Part shown: positions 6,845 to 13,796 of the stretch, piece after piece
Layout: each line of letters opens with the position of its first letter
Numbering within the stretch: position 1 is the first letter of the stretch
Source: Anaerolineae bacterium
Lineage (GTDB): Bacteria; Chloroflexota; Anaerolineae; UBA1429
Direction: 5' to 3'
Assembly: GCA_007123335.1 (NCBI GenBank)
Contig: SKLG01000060.1
Span: forward strand, 1 to 18,231
Length of the DNA stretch: 18,231 nt
The notes under the pieces: generated by a model
What the model was told of the DNA's origin: nothing
Database searches by the model: none
The model's input: only the letters and a program-made list of their open reading frames with translations
Position numbers and translations under genes: made by a program

Positions 6845-8005
6845 TCAGGATGAGAGGCCCAGGGCAGTCAGCGGCTCGATGCCCAGGGAATAGCGAATGG
6901 AGACGAGGCCGCCCAGTGGCCCCATTACCAGGATGGAGCCCACGGCCATGGCCGCCGAGCGGGGCTCAAAGATAATGGGTACGTTGGCGGGAAAGACAAA
7001 AGATAGCCCCAGGCTGGCCAATCCACCAAGGCCCACTCCTACTGCGTTGATGATCGCAATCTGGATCAGCAGCGCGCTGGCGATGAGCACCTCGGGCGTG
7101 CCGATAGCCTTGAGCATGCCGATCTGACCCACCTTCTGCAGCGTCTGAATTTGGAAAAAGCCACCAATGACCAAGAGCCCGATGAGCAGGGCGAAACCAT
7201 TCTGCGTTTGTAATGTCGACTGTTGCTCGCGATATCCCGGCGTGTTCTCATAAGCCGTGCGCCGGTCTACCGCTTGCACATTGCTCACCCGCGCCTCGAT
7301 ACGCTGCCGCACGACGTCGATCTCGGCCGGGTCCACAAGCTTGACGACCATGATGTGTGAAGATAGATCATTCAGACCGCTGCCCACCAAGGCCTGCGGG
7401 CGGATGCGCGCCCACGTTACATAGGGGACAAAAACCGAAGGCCTGATCGAATACTTTTGGCTATCGGTAATGCCCACTACCCGAAGCCGGTAGAACTCTT
7501 CATCGCTGCCCTGGATCGAGCGAAAGAGAAGCCAGTCGCCCACCTTGGCATCGGTAACTAGAGCTACGGTACTGTCGATGAGCACCTCATCGGTGGTGCG
7601 CCGAATCAGCGGCTGGCCATCTACCACCGGTGGCATACCCGGCAAACCCGGCTCTACCCCGATGAGCGACACATCAAACAGATCGCTTCGGCCCCCCAAA
7701 GGAATCGCCGCTGCCGAAAACCCCACCGGCCCGACATCCTGAACGCCCTCGATATTGCGCAGTTGGGGCAGCCTGTCTCGCTCCAGCCGGCTACTGGGAA
7801 TCGATAGACGCGCTGTGGCCTGGAAAACAATCAGCTCGCCGTCTAGCTTCTCCAGATACTCCCGGTTGCCCGCGCCAAGTCCCTCACCGAGCGCGGCCAC
7901 AAAGAGAATCAGAACGGTGATCAGGGCAATGACCAGACTAAAGAGCAGAAACCGGCCTTTATTGCGCCATATCTCTTTGAAGGCGAGATGTGATGCGTTG
8001 TTCAT
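6845..8005 (-). CDS. ABC transporter permease, FtsX/MacB/DevC type
   Basis: This 386-residue membrane protein has the four-helix MacB topology. TM1 lies near residues 18-40 (FLLFSLVIALITVLILFVAAL). A large extracytoplasmic domain of about 200 residues follows. Three C-terminal helices sit in an FtsX domain that begins near GFALLIGLLVIGGFF and includes QKVGQIGMLKAIG, the usual coupling-helix segment. The ATG at 8005 is preferred because AAGG lies 9 bases upstream; the in-frame ATG at 8014 directly abuts that AAGG. It is paired with the ATPase downstream. The substrate could be a lipid, lipoprotein or peptide, or the complex could act without transport; sequence alone does not decide. Confidence 0.9.
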   Translation of the reverse strand: MNNASHLAFKEIWRNKGRFLLFSLVIALITVLILFVAALGEGLGAGNREYLEKLDGELIVFQATARLSIPSSRLERDRLPQLRNIEGVQDVGPVGFSAAAIPLGGRSDLFDVSLIGVEPGLPGMPPVVDGQPLIRRTTDEVLIDSTVALVTDAKVGDWLLFRSIQGSDEEFYRLRVVGITDSQKYSIRPSVFVPYVTWARIRPQALVGSGLNDLSSHIMVVKLVDPAEIDVVRQRIEARVSNVQAVDRRTAYENTPGYREQQSTLQTQNGFALLIGLLVIGGFFQIQTLQKVGQIGMLKAIGTPEVLIASALLIQIAIINAVGVGLGGLASLGLSFVFPANVPIIFEPRSAAMAVGSILVMGPLGGLVSIRYSLGIEPLTALGLSS

Positions 8006-8062
8006 CGACGTCATCCTTGATAAGTGGGATTATCTTGGTTTCATGTAATCGTTTTTCTTTAT

Positions 8063-8114
8063 TCAGCACCGGCCGCGTTTGCGAGCGGCGCATATTATAC
8101 ACATAGAGTGCTGA
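8063..8114. repeat. Imperfect inverted repeat upstream of the ABC permease gene
   Basis: TCAGCAC (8063-8069) and GTGCTGA (8108-8114) can pair as an outer 7-bp stem, with an inner GCCGC/GCGGC stem (8072-8076 and 8085-8089). It lies just after the stop of the sugar dehydrogenase gene on the minus strand. The bases that follow on the minus strand are A-rich rather than T-rich, so it is not a standard intrinsic terminator. The minus-strand TATAAT at 8094-8099 lies inside it, without a good -35, and could be a weak promoter for the ABC genes. Confidence 0.35.
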
Positions 8115-8119
8115 TCCTG

Positions 8120-9523
8120 CTACTGACTGGGAACAACGCGCAGAATGCGATCGTCGTCCGCAACCGGCTGCCCGCGGCCATCGCGGTTGCTGGTCGTAAA
8201 ATACAGGGCCCCATCCGGGCCAACCACCACAGCGCGGATACGCCCGTATTCCCTATGAAAGAGCAGCTCGCTATCCACCACACGAGGCTCCTCTTCCCCT
8301 TCCAGCACCACGCGATGGATATGCTGACCTCGAAGGCCGCCAAAGAGGATATTTCCGTGCCAGTGCCTGAGCAGGTCGCCGCGATAGACCACCATCCCGG
8401 CCGGGGCCCACGTGTTATCCGGCCCGCTGTGCATGATGGGATCGACAAAGCGCGGGTCATCTGAATCCAAGGTCACCTCCGGCCAGCCATAGTTGCCGCC
8501 AGCGACGATGTGGTTCAGCTCATCTCGACAGCAGAGCCCAAACTCACCGGTGGGGCCATGCTCGGTGCTGTACAACAGCCCCGTCTCCGCATCCCAGTCC
8601 AGACCCTGGGCGTTGCGATGGCCGAGGGAGTACACCAACGAGCCGGAGAAGGGGTTGTCGTCCGGCACAGAGCCATCGAGATTCATCCGTAAAAGCTTGC
8701 CGGCCAACGAGTCGGGATTCTGGGCCAGATCGGGATCGGACGCATCGCCGGTGGTGGCATAGAGCTTGCCATCGGGGCCGATGCCCAGACGGCCGCCGTT
8801 GTGGATCCTGGCGCCGGGGATGTTGTCGAGCAGGATGTTCTCATTGCCCACCTGGCCATCCTGCCAGGTGAATCGCGAGATGCGATTGCGGGGTGCCCCA
8901 TCACGATAGGTGTACATCAGATAGAGATGGCCATTCTGCGAAAAGTTGGGGTCGAGGACCAAGCCCATCAGCCCACCCTCGCCAAGGCCACTTGTCGGCA
9001 AGGTCAACAGTGGTTGCGGTTGCAGCTCTCCATTCACGATCAGCCGTAACCGACCGGGGCGCTCGGTCACCATTGCGCGCTCTTCATCAATGAAGACCAG
9101 CTCCCAAGGGATTTCGAGATTGCGGACCCACACCTCTACCTGGGGCTCCATAGGTACATCACTATTGTCTGGTGTCGGTGAAGGCGTAACCGTCGGTGTT
9201 GGCGACGCGGGTTCCTCGGCCGGAGGGTAAGGCGTCTCAGGAGAGGGCGTCTCTGGTGCAGGTGAAGGCGTCTCCGCTTGCGGATAGGGCGTCTCTGGCG
9301 CAGGTGAAGGCGTCTGCGGCGCAGGTGAAGGCGTCTGCGCTGGTGGATAAGGGGTCTCGACGGTGGGTGAAGGCGTCGCCAACGCCACATCATCAGGGGT
9401 AGGTTCTCCCACGGGGGTCTCTTGCTCAGTACCTGGCGTCGGCGTTGTTGGCTCGGTCGTCTCAGGGGCACAGCTAGCCGCGATAGCCAGAACGATCAAT
9501 AGCATCAACAAACGGCGAATCAT
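8120..9523 (-). CDS. PQQ-dependent sugar dehydrogenase, lipoprotein with Thr/Pro-rich tether
   Basis: The 467-residue protein has an N-terminal hydrophobic leader ending IAASC with Cys18, a slightly atypical lipobox (Ala at -3). A low-complexity Thr/Pro/Ser/Glu linker runs over about residues 19-120, and the catalytic beta-propeller follows. Family signatures are IPWELVFIDEERAMVTERPGRL (split near 138-159), IHNGGRLGIGPDGKLY with the likely catalytic His, GHRNAQGLDW and EHGPTGEFG. This is the soluble aldose sugar dehydrogenase (YliI/Asd) type, which oxidises sugars with PQQ and Ca outside the cytoplasmic membrane. The ATG at 9523 has AAAGGA seven bases upstream; the frame continues further but holds no signal. 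No PQQ biosynthesis gene is in the window, so cofactor supply is unknown. Confidence 0.9.
   Translation of the reverse strand: MIRRLLMLLIVLAIAASCAPETTEPTTPTPGTEQETPVGEPTPDDVALATPSPTVETPYPPAQTPSPAPQTPSPAPETPYPQAETPSPAPETPSPETPYPPAEEPASPTPTVTPSPTPDNSDVPMEPQVEVWVRNLEIPWELVFIDEERAMVTERPGRLRLIVNGELQPQPLLTLPTSGLGEGGLMGLVLDPNFSQNGHLYLMYTYRDGAPRNRISRFTWQDGQVGNENILLDNIPGARIHNGGRLGIGPDGKLYATTGDASDPDLAQNPDSLAGKLLRMNLDGSVPDDNPFSGSLVYSLGHRNAQGLDWDAETGLLYSTEHGPTGEFGLCCRDELNHIVAGGNYGWPEVTLDSDDPRFVDPIMHSGPDNTWAPAGMVVYRGDLLRHWHGNILFGGLRGQHIHRVVLEGEEEPRVVDSELLFHREYGRIRAVVVGPDGALYFTTSNRDGRGQPVADDDRILRVVPSQ
9176..9373 (-). repeat. Degenerate tandem repeat encoding the TPSPAPE-type linker
   Basis: The tether of the sugar dehydrogenase is made of near-repeats of a 21-base unit (7 residues, e.g. 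TPSPAPE). Copies at 9258-9278, 9300-9320 and 9321-9341 are almost identical, interspersed with TPYPPAE variants. The repeats stay in frame, so slippage would change tether length in 7-residue steps without breaking the gene. Confidence 0.8.
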
Positions 9524-9720
9524 GGCATCATCCTTTCTGTAAATACCAAACACACAAGAGGCTGCGACGATGCCTGCCCATCTCCACCACCCTCCATCAG
9601 ATCAGCCAACGCTTGTACGCATAGGCATAACGTGCAGAGAAGGATGGGATCCATGGGCTCGATGAGAGGAGGAAACGTTGGATCAGTGAGCAGACGGGGT
9701 TTATACCAGATACAATGCTT

Positions 9721-9749
9721 AGTATAGTCGAATTTGCTGCCCGTACCAA
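9721..9749 (-). promoter_or_regulatory. Predicted sigma-70 promoter for the sugar dehydrogenase gene
   Basis: On the minus strand TTGGTA (9744-9749; 4 of 6) and TATACT (9721-9726; 5 of 6) are 17 bases apart. The implied 5' leader is about 190 bases. A TATAAA further downstream is an alternative -10. Confidence 0.4.
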
Positions 9750-9802
9750 GCGATGCACAAGAGCCTCGCATGCGGAGCCGAACTCACAAACAAGTGCCTA
9801 AC

Positions 9803-9832
9803 TTGACAATAGACCGCCCTACAAGGTATAAT
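9803..9832 (+). promoter_or_regulatory. Consensus sigma-70 promoter for rpmH-rnpA-yidD
   Basis: A perfect TTGACA (9803-9808) and a perfect TATAAT (9827-9832) are separated by 18 bases. Transcription would start near 9839, giving a leader of about 80 bases before rpmH. A strong promoter fits a ribosomal protein gene. Confidence 0.85.
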
Positions 9833-9920
9833 GCCCTGACGTGCACGGCCTGTTTGCTCGATTCTAATCCGACGCCTGAGCATGATCGCTTTGGTGTTGG
9901 TTATATCAAGGAGGTATCCA

Positions 9921-10079
9921 ATGCCCAAGAGAACATGGCAACCAAAGAAACGTCGACGTATGCGCGTGCACGGTTTTCGCCGGCGCATGCGCACAGCCGG
10001 TGGGCGCAGTGTGATCAATGCGCGCCGCGCCAAGGGTCGCAAGAAACTTGCCGTTTCGCGCAAGGGCCGTAAGGTCTAG
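9921..10079 (+). CDS. rpmH: 50S ribosomal protein L34
   Basis: The 52-residue, extremely Arg/Lys-rich protein matches bacterial L34: MPKRTWQPKKRRR at the start, then VHGFRRRMRTAGGRSVINARRAKGRK in the body, slightly longer than the 44-46 residues common in proteobacteria. It is a component of the large ribosomal subunit. The start is fixed by the MPKRTxQP consensus and by AAGGAGGT (9909-9915 region) five bases before the ATG; the longer open frame from 9882 has no ribosome-binding site. It heads the rpmH-rnpA-yidD cluster found across bacteria and lies behind a consensus promoter. Confidence 0.97.
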   Translation: MPKRTWQPKKRRRMRVHGFRRRMRTAGGRSVINARRAKGRKKLAVSRKGRKV

Positions 10080-10100
10080 GATTTAGGGTACGCAACGGAT

Positions 10101-10502
10101 GTGTTATCCCGAGAGCACCGCTTGAGGAAACCCGCCGATTTTCAGCGGGTGCGAGAGAAGGGGCGCTGTTGGTCCAATCGCCAGATCGTCCTCTGTCGGT
10201 GCAAGAACGAGCTCGATCGGACTCGTGTTGGTTTTTCGGCAAGCAAACGGATCGGCAACGCCGTTGTTCGCAATCGCACAAGACGTCTGCTTCGGCATGC
10301 GATAAAGGCGCATCTTCCTCTGATCGAACCGGGTTGGGATATTGTCATCATCGCCCGCAAAGGGGTTATCGGCGCCGATTATGGGGATATTGAGAACGCT
10401 ATAGCGTATCTGCTCGGACGGGCCAAGCTCTTTGGGCCAGGCCCGACGGACGCTACATCGGAACCTCAAACCCAGGCGCCATGTGGATGTATACGCGCAT
10501 GA
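10101..10502 (+). CDS. rnpA: Ribonuclease P protein component
   Basis: The 133-residue basic protein carries the RNase P protein signature KRIGNAVVRNRTRRLLR (49-65), the RNR motif that contacts the RNase P RNA. It helps the ribozyme mature tRNA 5' ends. The GTG at 10101 gives the expected MLSREHRLRKPADFQRV beginning. The ribosome-binding site is weak, so translation may depend on rpmH just upstream (21-base gap). A C-terminal tail of about 25 residues after the fold (GPGPTDATSEPQTQ...) is not conserved in the family. Its TGA overlaps the proposed yidD ATG as ATGA. Confidence 0.95.
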   Translation: MLSREHRLRKPADFQRVREKGRCWSNRQIVLCRCKNELDRTRVGFSASKRIGNAVVRNRTRRLLRHAIKAHLPLIEPGWDIVIIARKGVIGADYGDIENAIAYLLGRAKLFGPGPTDATSEPQTQAPCGCIRA

Positions 10503-10720
10503 AGAGCATGGCCAAAGATGTGGCCCTGGGAGCTATTACGCTGTATCAGCGGTTCATCTCCCCCATCTTGCCTCCGAGCTGTCGGTTCATTCCAACTTGC
10601 TCCGAGTATACGTACCAAGCCATCGCCAAATATGGCTTGGGCCGGGGGGCATGGTTAGGGATGAACCGCCTCTTGCGTTGCCATCCCTTTCATCCTGGAG
10701 GATATGATCCGGTTCCCTAA
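10499..10720 (+). CDS. yidD: Membrane protein insertion efficiency factor YidD
   Basis: The 73-residue protein has the YidD core YQRFISPILPPSCRFIPTCSEY (split around residues 16-37), with conserved Cys28, Cys34 and Cys61, and ends in the usual HPFHPGGYDPVP. It is an amphipathic membrane-associated protein that assists YidC-dependent insertion. The ATG at 10499 is preferred because it overlaps the rnpA stop as ATGA, a classic translational coupling arrangement, and gives a normal family length. An in-frame ATG at 10481 would add six residues and lacks a ribosome-binding site. It lies between rnpA and the beta-propeller lipoprotein gene. Confidence 0.93.
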   Translation: MKSMAKDVALGAITLYQRFISPILPPSCRFIPTCSEYTYQAIAKYGLGRGAWLGMNRLLRCHPFHPGGYDPVP

Positions 10721-10761
10721 TCCGCGGTAGCGGGTGTTTGACTTGGCCAAGGAGAACAAGT

Positions 10762-11937
10762 TTGAAGCAACCTAGTTTACAACGAGCCCCACGCTTTGGC
10801 ATTCCGCGCCTTGGTGTGTTTATGGCTCTGATCGCACTTGTCGTCGTTCTGGCGGGCTGTGTGCCTGGCGGTGCTGCCATGGATCCCGGGTGGACCGTAG
10901 TGGCCACGCATGACGATACCGTCTATGCAGCGCTGACTACCGGCTCCGTCGTCGCCTTGGATGCGGATATCGGCGTGCCGAACTGGCGCTATCCTGTCGC
11001 AACAGATGCTCCAAGACCTGGATTCAGGCTGCCCTTTGCGAGAACCGAAGCGGCAGAAAACACCGATCCGGCGCTTCAGGCCGTCTATGGTATACCGACC
11101 ATCACCGACGACCTATTGTTGGTCACCTCTCGAGATGGCCGCCTCTATGCCTTTGATCGGGAAACCGGCGTCAGAGTGTGGACGTTCCAGGCTCAAGATG
11201 CCATCATCGGCAGCGCCACGGTGTACGACGGGGTCGCCTATTTCGGCTCCTCAGACCACCATGTCTATGCGATAGACCTGGAAACGCAAGAACTGGTGTG
11301 GCCCACGCCGTTCCGCACCGAGAACTGGGTGTGGGGCAATCCCGCCGTCGATGAGGACAAGGTCTATGTCGGCTCTATGGATCACCACGTCTATGCCCTC
11401 GACCGTCAGACGGGTGAGCTGATCTGGCGCACCAACGTCAACGGCTCTGTCCCTGGTCGTGTGGCGCTGAATGATGGCGTCGTGTTCGCTGGTAGCGTCG
11501 ATCGACGCCTCTATGCCCTCGACATCGATACCGGGGATGTGCTCTGGAGGACCGAGCAGCTCGGTGGTTGGGTCTGGGGCGAAGCGCTGGTACACGATGG
11601 TTATGTGTACTTTGGCTCGCTGAATGGCCAGGTCCACGCCTATAGCGTGGCCGATGGCAGCAGGCGCTGGGAGCCGGTGACCGTAGAGGGAGCTCTGCGC
11701 GCTGGCCCTGCGCTGTTTAATGGTGAATTGATGATCGGGACGGAGGACGGCTTTGTGTACGCCATCGCGCTGGAAGACGGCCTCGTGGTAGCCCAGGGGC
11801 GCGTCAATGGCGCCATTCTCTCCACTCCCGCTGTCTGGCAGGACGTCGTTTATGTGGGCACGGTCTTGGGCGAGGTACATGCCCTCGAATTTGTCCGTGG
11901 CGTAGACCGTCAATTGTGGAAATACCCGTCCGAGTAG
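10762..11937 (+). CDS. Lipoprotein with PQQ-type/BamB-like beta-propeller repeats, in the yidC cluster
   Basis: The 391-residue protein starts with a lipoprotein signal peptide: basic N-terminus, hydrophobic core, and lipobox LAGC with Cys33. The rest is eight blades of the PQQ-binding-like (tryptophan-docking) propeller, e.g. GRLYAFDRETGVRVWTF, HHVYALDRQTGELIWRT and RRLYALDIDTGDVLWRT. The start is the TTG at 10762 with AAGGAG about 8 bases upstream, rather than the TTG at 10738, which has none. Propellers of this shape include BamB, the assembly-machine lipoprotein of diderms, and quinoprotein dehydrogenases. The blades here are short and lack obvious dehydrogenase insertions, so a scaffold role is more likely. 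It sits 41 bases after yidD and 16 before yidC, suggesting a role at the insertase; that is inference. Confidence 0.9.
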   Translation: MKQPSLQRAPRFGIPRLGVFMALIALVVVLAGCVPGGAAMDPGWTVVATHDDTVYAALTTGSVVALDADIGVPNWRYPVATDAPRPGFRLPFARTEAAENTDPALQAVYGIPTITDDLLLVTSRDGRLYAFDRETGVRVWTFQAQDAIIGSATVYDGVAYFGSSDHHVYAIDLETQELVWPTPFRTENWVWGNPAVDEDKVYVGSMDHHVYALDRQTGELIWRTNVNGSVPGRVALNDGVVFAGSVDRRLYALDIDTGDVLWRTEQLGGWVWGEALVHDGYVYFGSLNGQVHAYSVADGSRRWEPVTVEGALRAGPALFNGELMIGTEDGFVYAIALEDGLVVAQGRVNGAILSTPAVWQDVVYVGTVLGEVHALEFVRGVDRQLWKYPSE

Positions 11938-11953
11938 GACAGGAGGTTTATCG

Positions 11954-12871
11954 TTGGCACAACAAGTTCAAAAACCACAAATCGATCCTAAACAGCTTCG
12001 TCGCTCCCTTCTCATCTGGGGCGCCGTTGCCGCCTTGTTGATAGTTGTCTGGCAAGTAGGTTGGGGTACCATATGGCGCGAAGGTCTTATCCGTCCCTTC
12101 TTGAACGCGATGATCTTCCTATATGCTTATCTGGGACAGAGTTTTGTCCTGGCTATTACGGTTTTTACCATTGTCCTGCGGCTTATCACCGCTCCACTGC
12201 ATCTTAAACAAGTGCGCGCCTCGCGCAGGATGCAGGAGATACAACCCAAACTTCAGGAGCTGCAAAAGCGCTACAAGGGGGATAAAGAGCGGCTCGTCCA
12301 AGAGCAGCAAAAGCTCTATAAGGAGCAAGGCGTCAACCCCGTGGGCGGTTGTCTGCCCACCCTTGTGCAGTTCCCGATCTGGATTGGCCTTTACCAATCC
12401 ATCAACAGCATCCTGGCTCACACGCCCATGGAGTTGATGGCTTTGGGCAAAAACGTGTACACTGGGTTTGCAGCGGTGGCCAATATAGTGCCCTTGCAGA
12501 GCCACTTTTTGTGGCTCGACCTTGCCAGGCCTGATCCCACACCGATCCTACCCATTCTCGTCGGCGGCACGATGTGGCTACAGCAAAAGATGATGGTCCA
12601 GCCAGGCGGTGGCGATCCGCAGCAAGCAGGCATGACCCAGACGATGCAGATCATGATGCCGCTCATGTTCGGCTACTTTACGACCCAGTTCTCGGCGGGG
12701 CTGGCGCTCTATTTCGTGGTCTCGAACGTGATCGGTATCGCCATGCAGTGGGCAATGGAACGCTATGACAAGATGAATGGGGAAGCTGAAGCACAGACCT
12801 CCGCCACAGAGCCCAAGAGTAAGGGAAAGGTCAATTATGGAAAAAAGCAACGAGGAAAAGCAAAGCGCTGA
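11954..12871 (+). CDS. yidC: Membrane protein insertase YidC/Oxa1
   Basis: The 305-residue protein is the short form of the YidC/Oxa1/SpoIIIJ family without the large E. coli-type periplasmic domain. TM segments are visible at about 19-36 and 52-80. The conserved hydrophilic-groove arginine is Arg76 (IVLRLITAPL). The cytoplasmic hairpin LQKRYKGDKERLVQEQQKLYKEQG is followed by NPVGGCLPTLVQFPIWIGLY, and the later TM segments include FGYFTTQFSAGLALYFVVSN. A basic tail (KGKVNYGKKQRGKAKR) suits ribosome contact. It inserts membrane proteins with or without SecYEG. Translation starts at TTG 11954, seven bases after AGGAGG. The gene overlaps khpB by 35 bases. Confidence 0.96.
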   Translation: MAQQVQKPQIDPKQLRRSLLIWGAVAALLIVVWQVGWGTIWREGLIRPFLNAMIFLYAYLGQSFVLAITVFTIVLRLITAPLHLKQVRASRRMQEIQPKLQELQKRYKGDKERLVQEQQKLYKEQGVNPVGGCLPTLVQFPIWIGLYQSINSILAHTPMELMALGKNVYTGFAAVANIVPLQSHFLWLDLARPDPTPILPILVGGTMWLQQKMMVQPGGGDPQQAGMTQTMQIMMPLMFGYFTTQFSAGLALYFVVSNVIGIAMQWAMERYDKMNGEAEAQTSATEPKSKGKVNYGKKQRGKAKR

Positions 12872-13772
12872 ATTTAGAGCCAAGACGGTTGAGGATGCAC
12901 TTCGGCAGGCGACCGAGCATTTTGGGGTGCCCACCTACCGACTTGATTACGAGATCGCACGCGATAACACCCGCAGCATTCTCGGGCTCGTGCGCACCGG
13001 AGAGGTCATCGTCCGCGCGTGGGTACGCGACGTGAGTGCAGCCCGTCCGGCGCCTGCACGACAAGAGCCGGAGCCACAGGTGCAGGAGGTCCAGCGCGAG
13101 CCAGAAGCTCGTGAAGAGCCAGAGGAAACGGACGTCAGTGAGGCTGCCGCCGCCGAAGCGCCTCAGCAGGCAGAAGAGATCGACAAAGAGGACAAAGAGC
13201 CTCTGGACGAAACCGATCAAGAAGAGTATGATATTTCTGAGGAAGAAGAGGACGAGGACGAGGAACCTGCTATCGGCATGGAGCGGAATCCTCCCGAATT
13301 GGAGGATGAAGCGTTGGATGTCCTGAACACTCTTCTCGACAAGATGGGCGTTCTAGCTGCCGTGGAGGTCGTTGAGGAGGGGGGGCAGCGTGATGCGGCA
13401 AGCCAGGAAGTGACGCCCCTGATTCTTAATGTCGTCGGCGACGAACTCGGCCCTCTCATCGGCAGACGCGGCGAGACATTGCGGGATCTGCAGTTCGTTC
13501 TACGTCTCATCTTGAGCCGGCGACTGGGCGTATGGCCGAATGTGGTGCTAGACGTCGAGGGTTACAAGGCGCAGCGCATCGAGTCATTGCGCGCTCTCGC
13601 CCGACGTATGGCCGATCAGGTCCGGCAGACGGGCCGCACGGTCGTGCTGGAGCCGATGCCGGCGCATGAGCGACGGATCGTTCACATCGCGCTCCGTGGA
13701 GACAAGGACGTGTACACCGAGAGCACCGGCGAGGACGAAAGGCGCAAAGTCCAGATCATCCCCAAAAAATGA
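12837..13772 (+). CDS. khpB: RNA-binding protein KhpB/Jag/EloR (Jag_N-KH-R3H)
   Basis: The 311-residue protein has three parts. Residues 13-62 are a Jag_N domain (KTVEDALRQATEHFG...). Residues about 66-165 form a very acidic, probably disordered linker with runs such as SEEEEDEDEE. Residues about 190-311 are KH plus R3H: GPLIGRRGETL carries the KH GxxG loop (209-212), and ERRIVH (278-283) carries the RxxxH of R3H. KhpB binds RNA with KhpA and controls cell elongation in Firmicutes. The ATG at 12837, preceded by AAAGG, lies inside yidC, so the genes overlap and are probably coupled. An upstream in-frame start would only add a Pro/Arg-rich shadow of yidC. The linker is long for the family. Confidence 0.93.
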   Translation: MEKSNEEKQSAEFRAKTVEDALRQATEHFGVPTYRLDYEIARDNTRSILGLVRTGEVIVRAWVRDVSAARPAPARQEPEPQVQEVQREPEAREEPEETDVSEAAAAEAPQQAEEIDKEDKEPLDETDQEEYDISEEEEDEDEEPAIGMERNPPELEDEALDVLNTLLDKMGVLAAVEVVEEGGQRDAASQEVTPLILNVVGDELGPLIGRRGETLRDLQFVLRLILSRRLGVWPNVVLDVEGYKAQRIESLRALARRMADQVRQTGRTVVLEPMPAHERRIVHIALRGDKDVYTESTGEDERRKVQIIPKK

Positions 13773-13796
13773 GGGCCATATACGCCGACGGAAAAG

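Larger units (their letters stand above)
9524..9920. other. Divergent intergenic region between the sugar dehydrogenase and rpmH
   Basis: This 397-base gap holds two back-to-back promoters (9721-9749 minus, 9803-9832 plus). Its left part would be a leader of nearly 200 bases for the sugar dehydrogenase. I see no convincing small gene, tRNA or cluster of DnaA boxes in it. rpmH is beside dnaA/oriC in many bacteria, but no dnaA gene lies here. Confidence 0.7.

Noticed and set aside
9520..9771. 83-codon open frame in the sugar dehydrogenase leader
   Set aside because: No ribosome-binding site or domain; its upstream end lies before the predicted transcription start.
9524..9920. Possible oriC next to rpmH
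   Set aside because: No cluster of TTATCCACA-like boxes and no dnaA gene were seen; only a single poor match occurs, inside rnpA near 10484.
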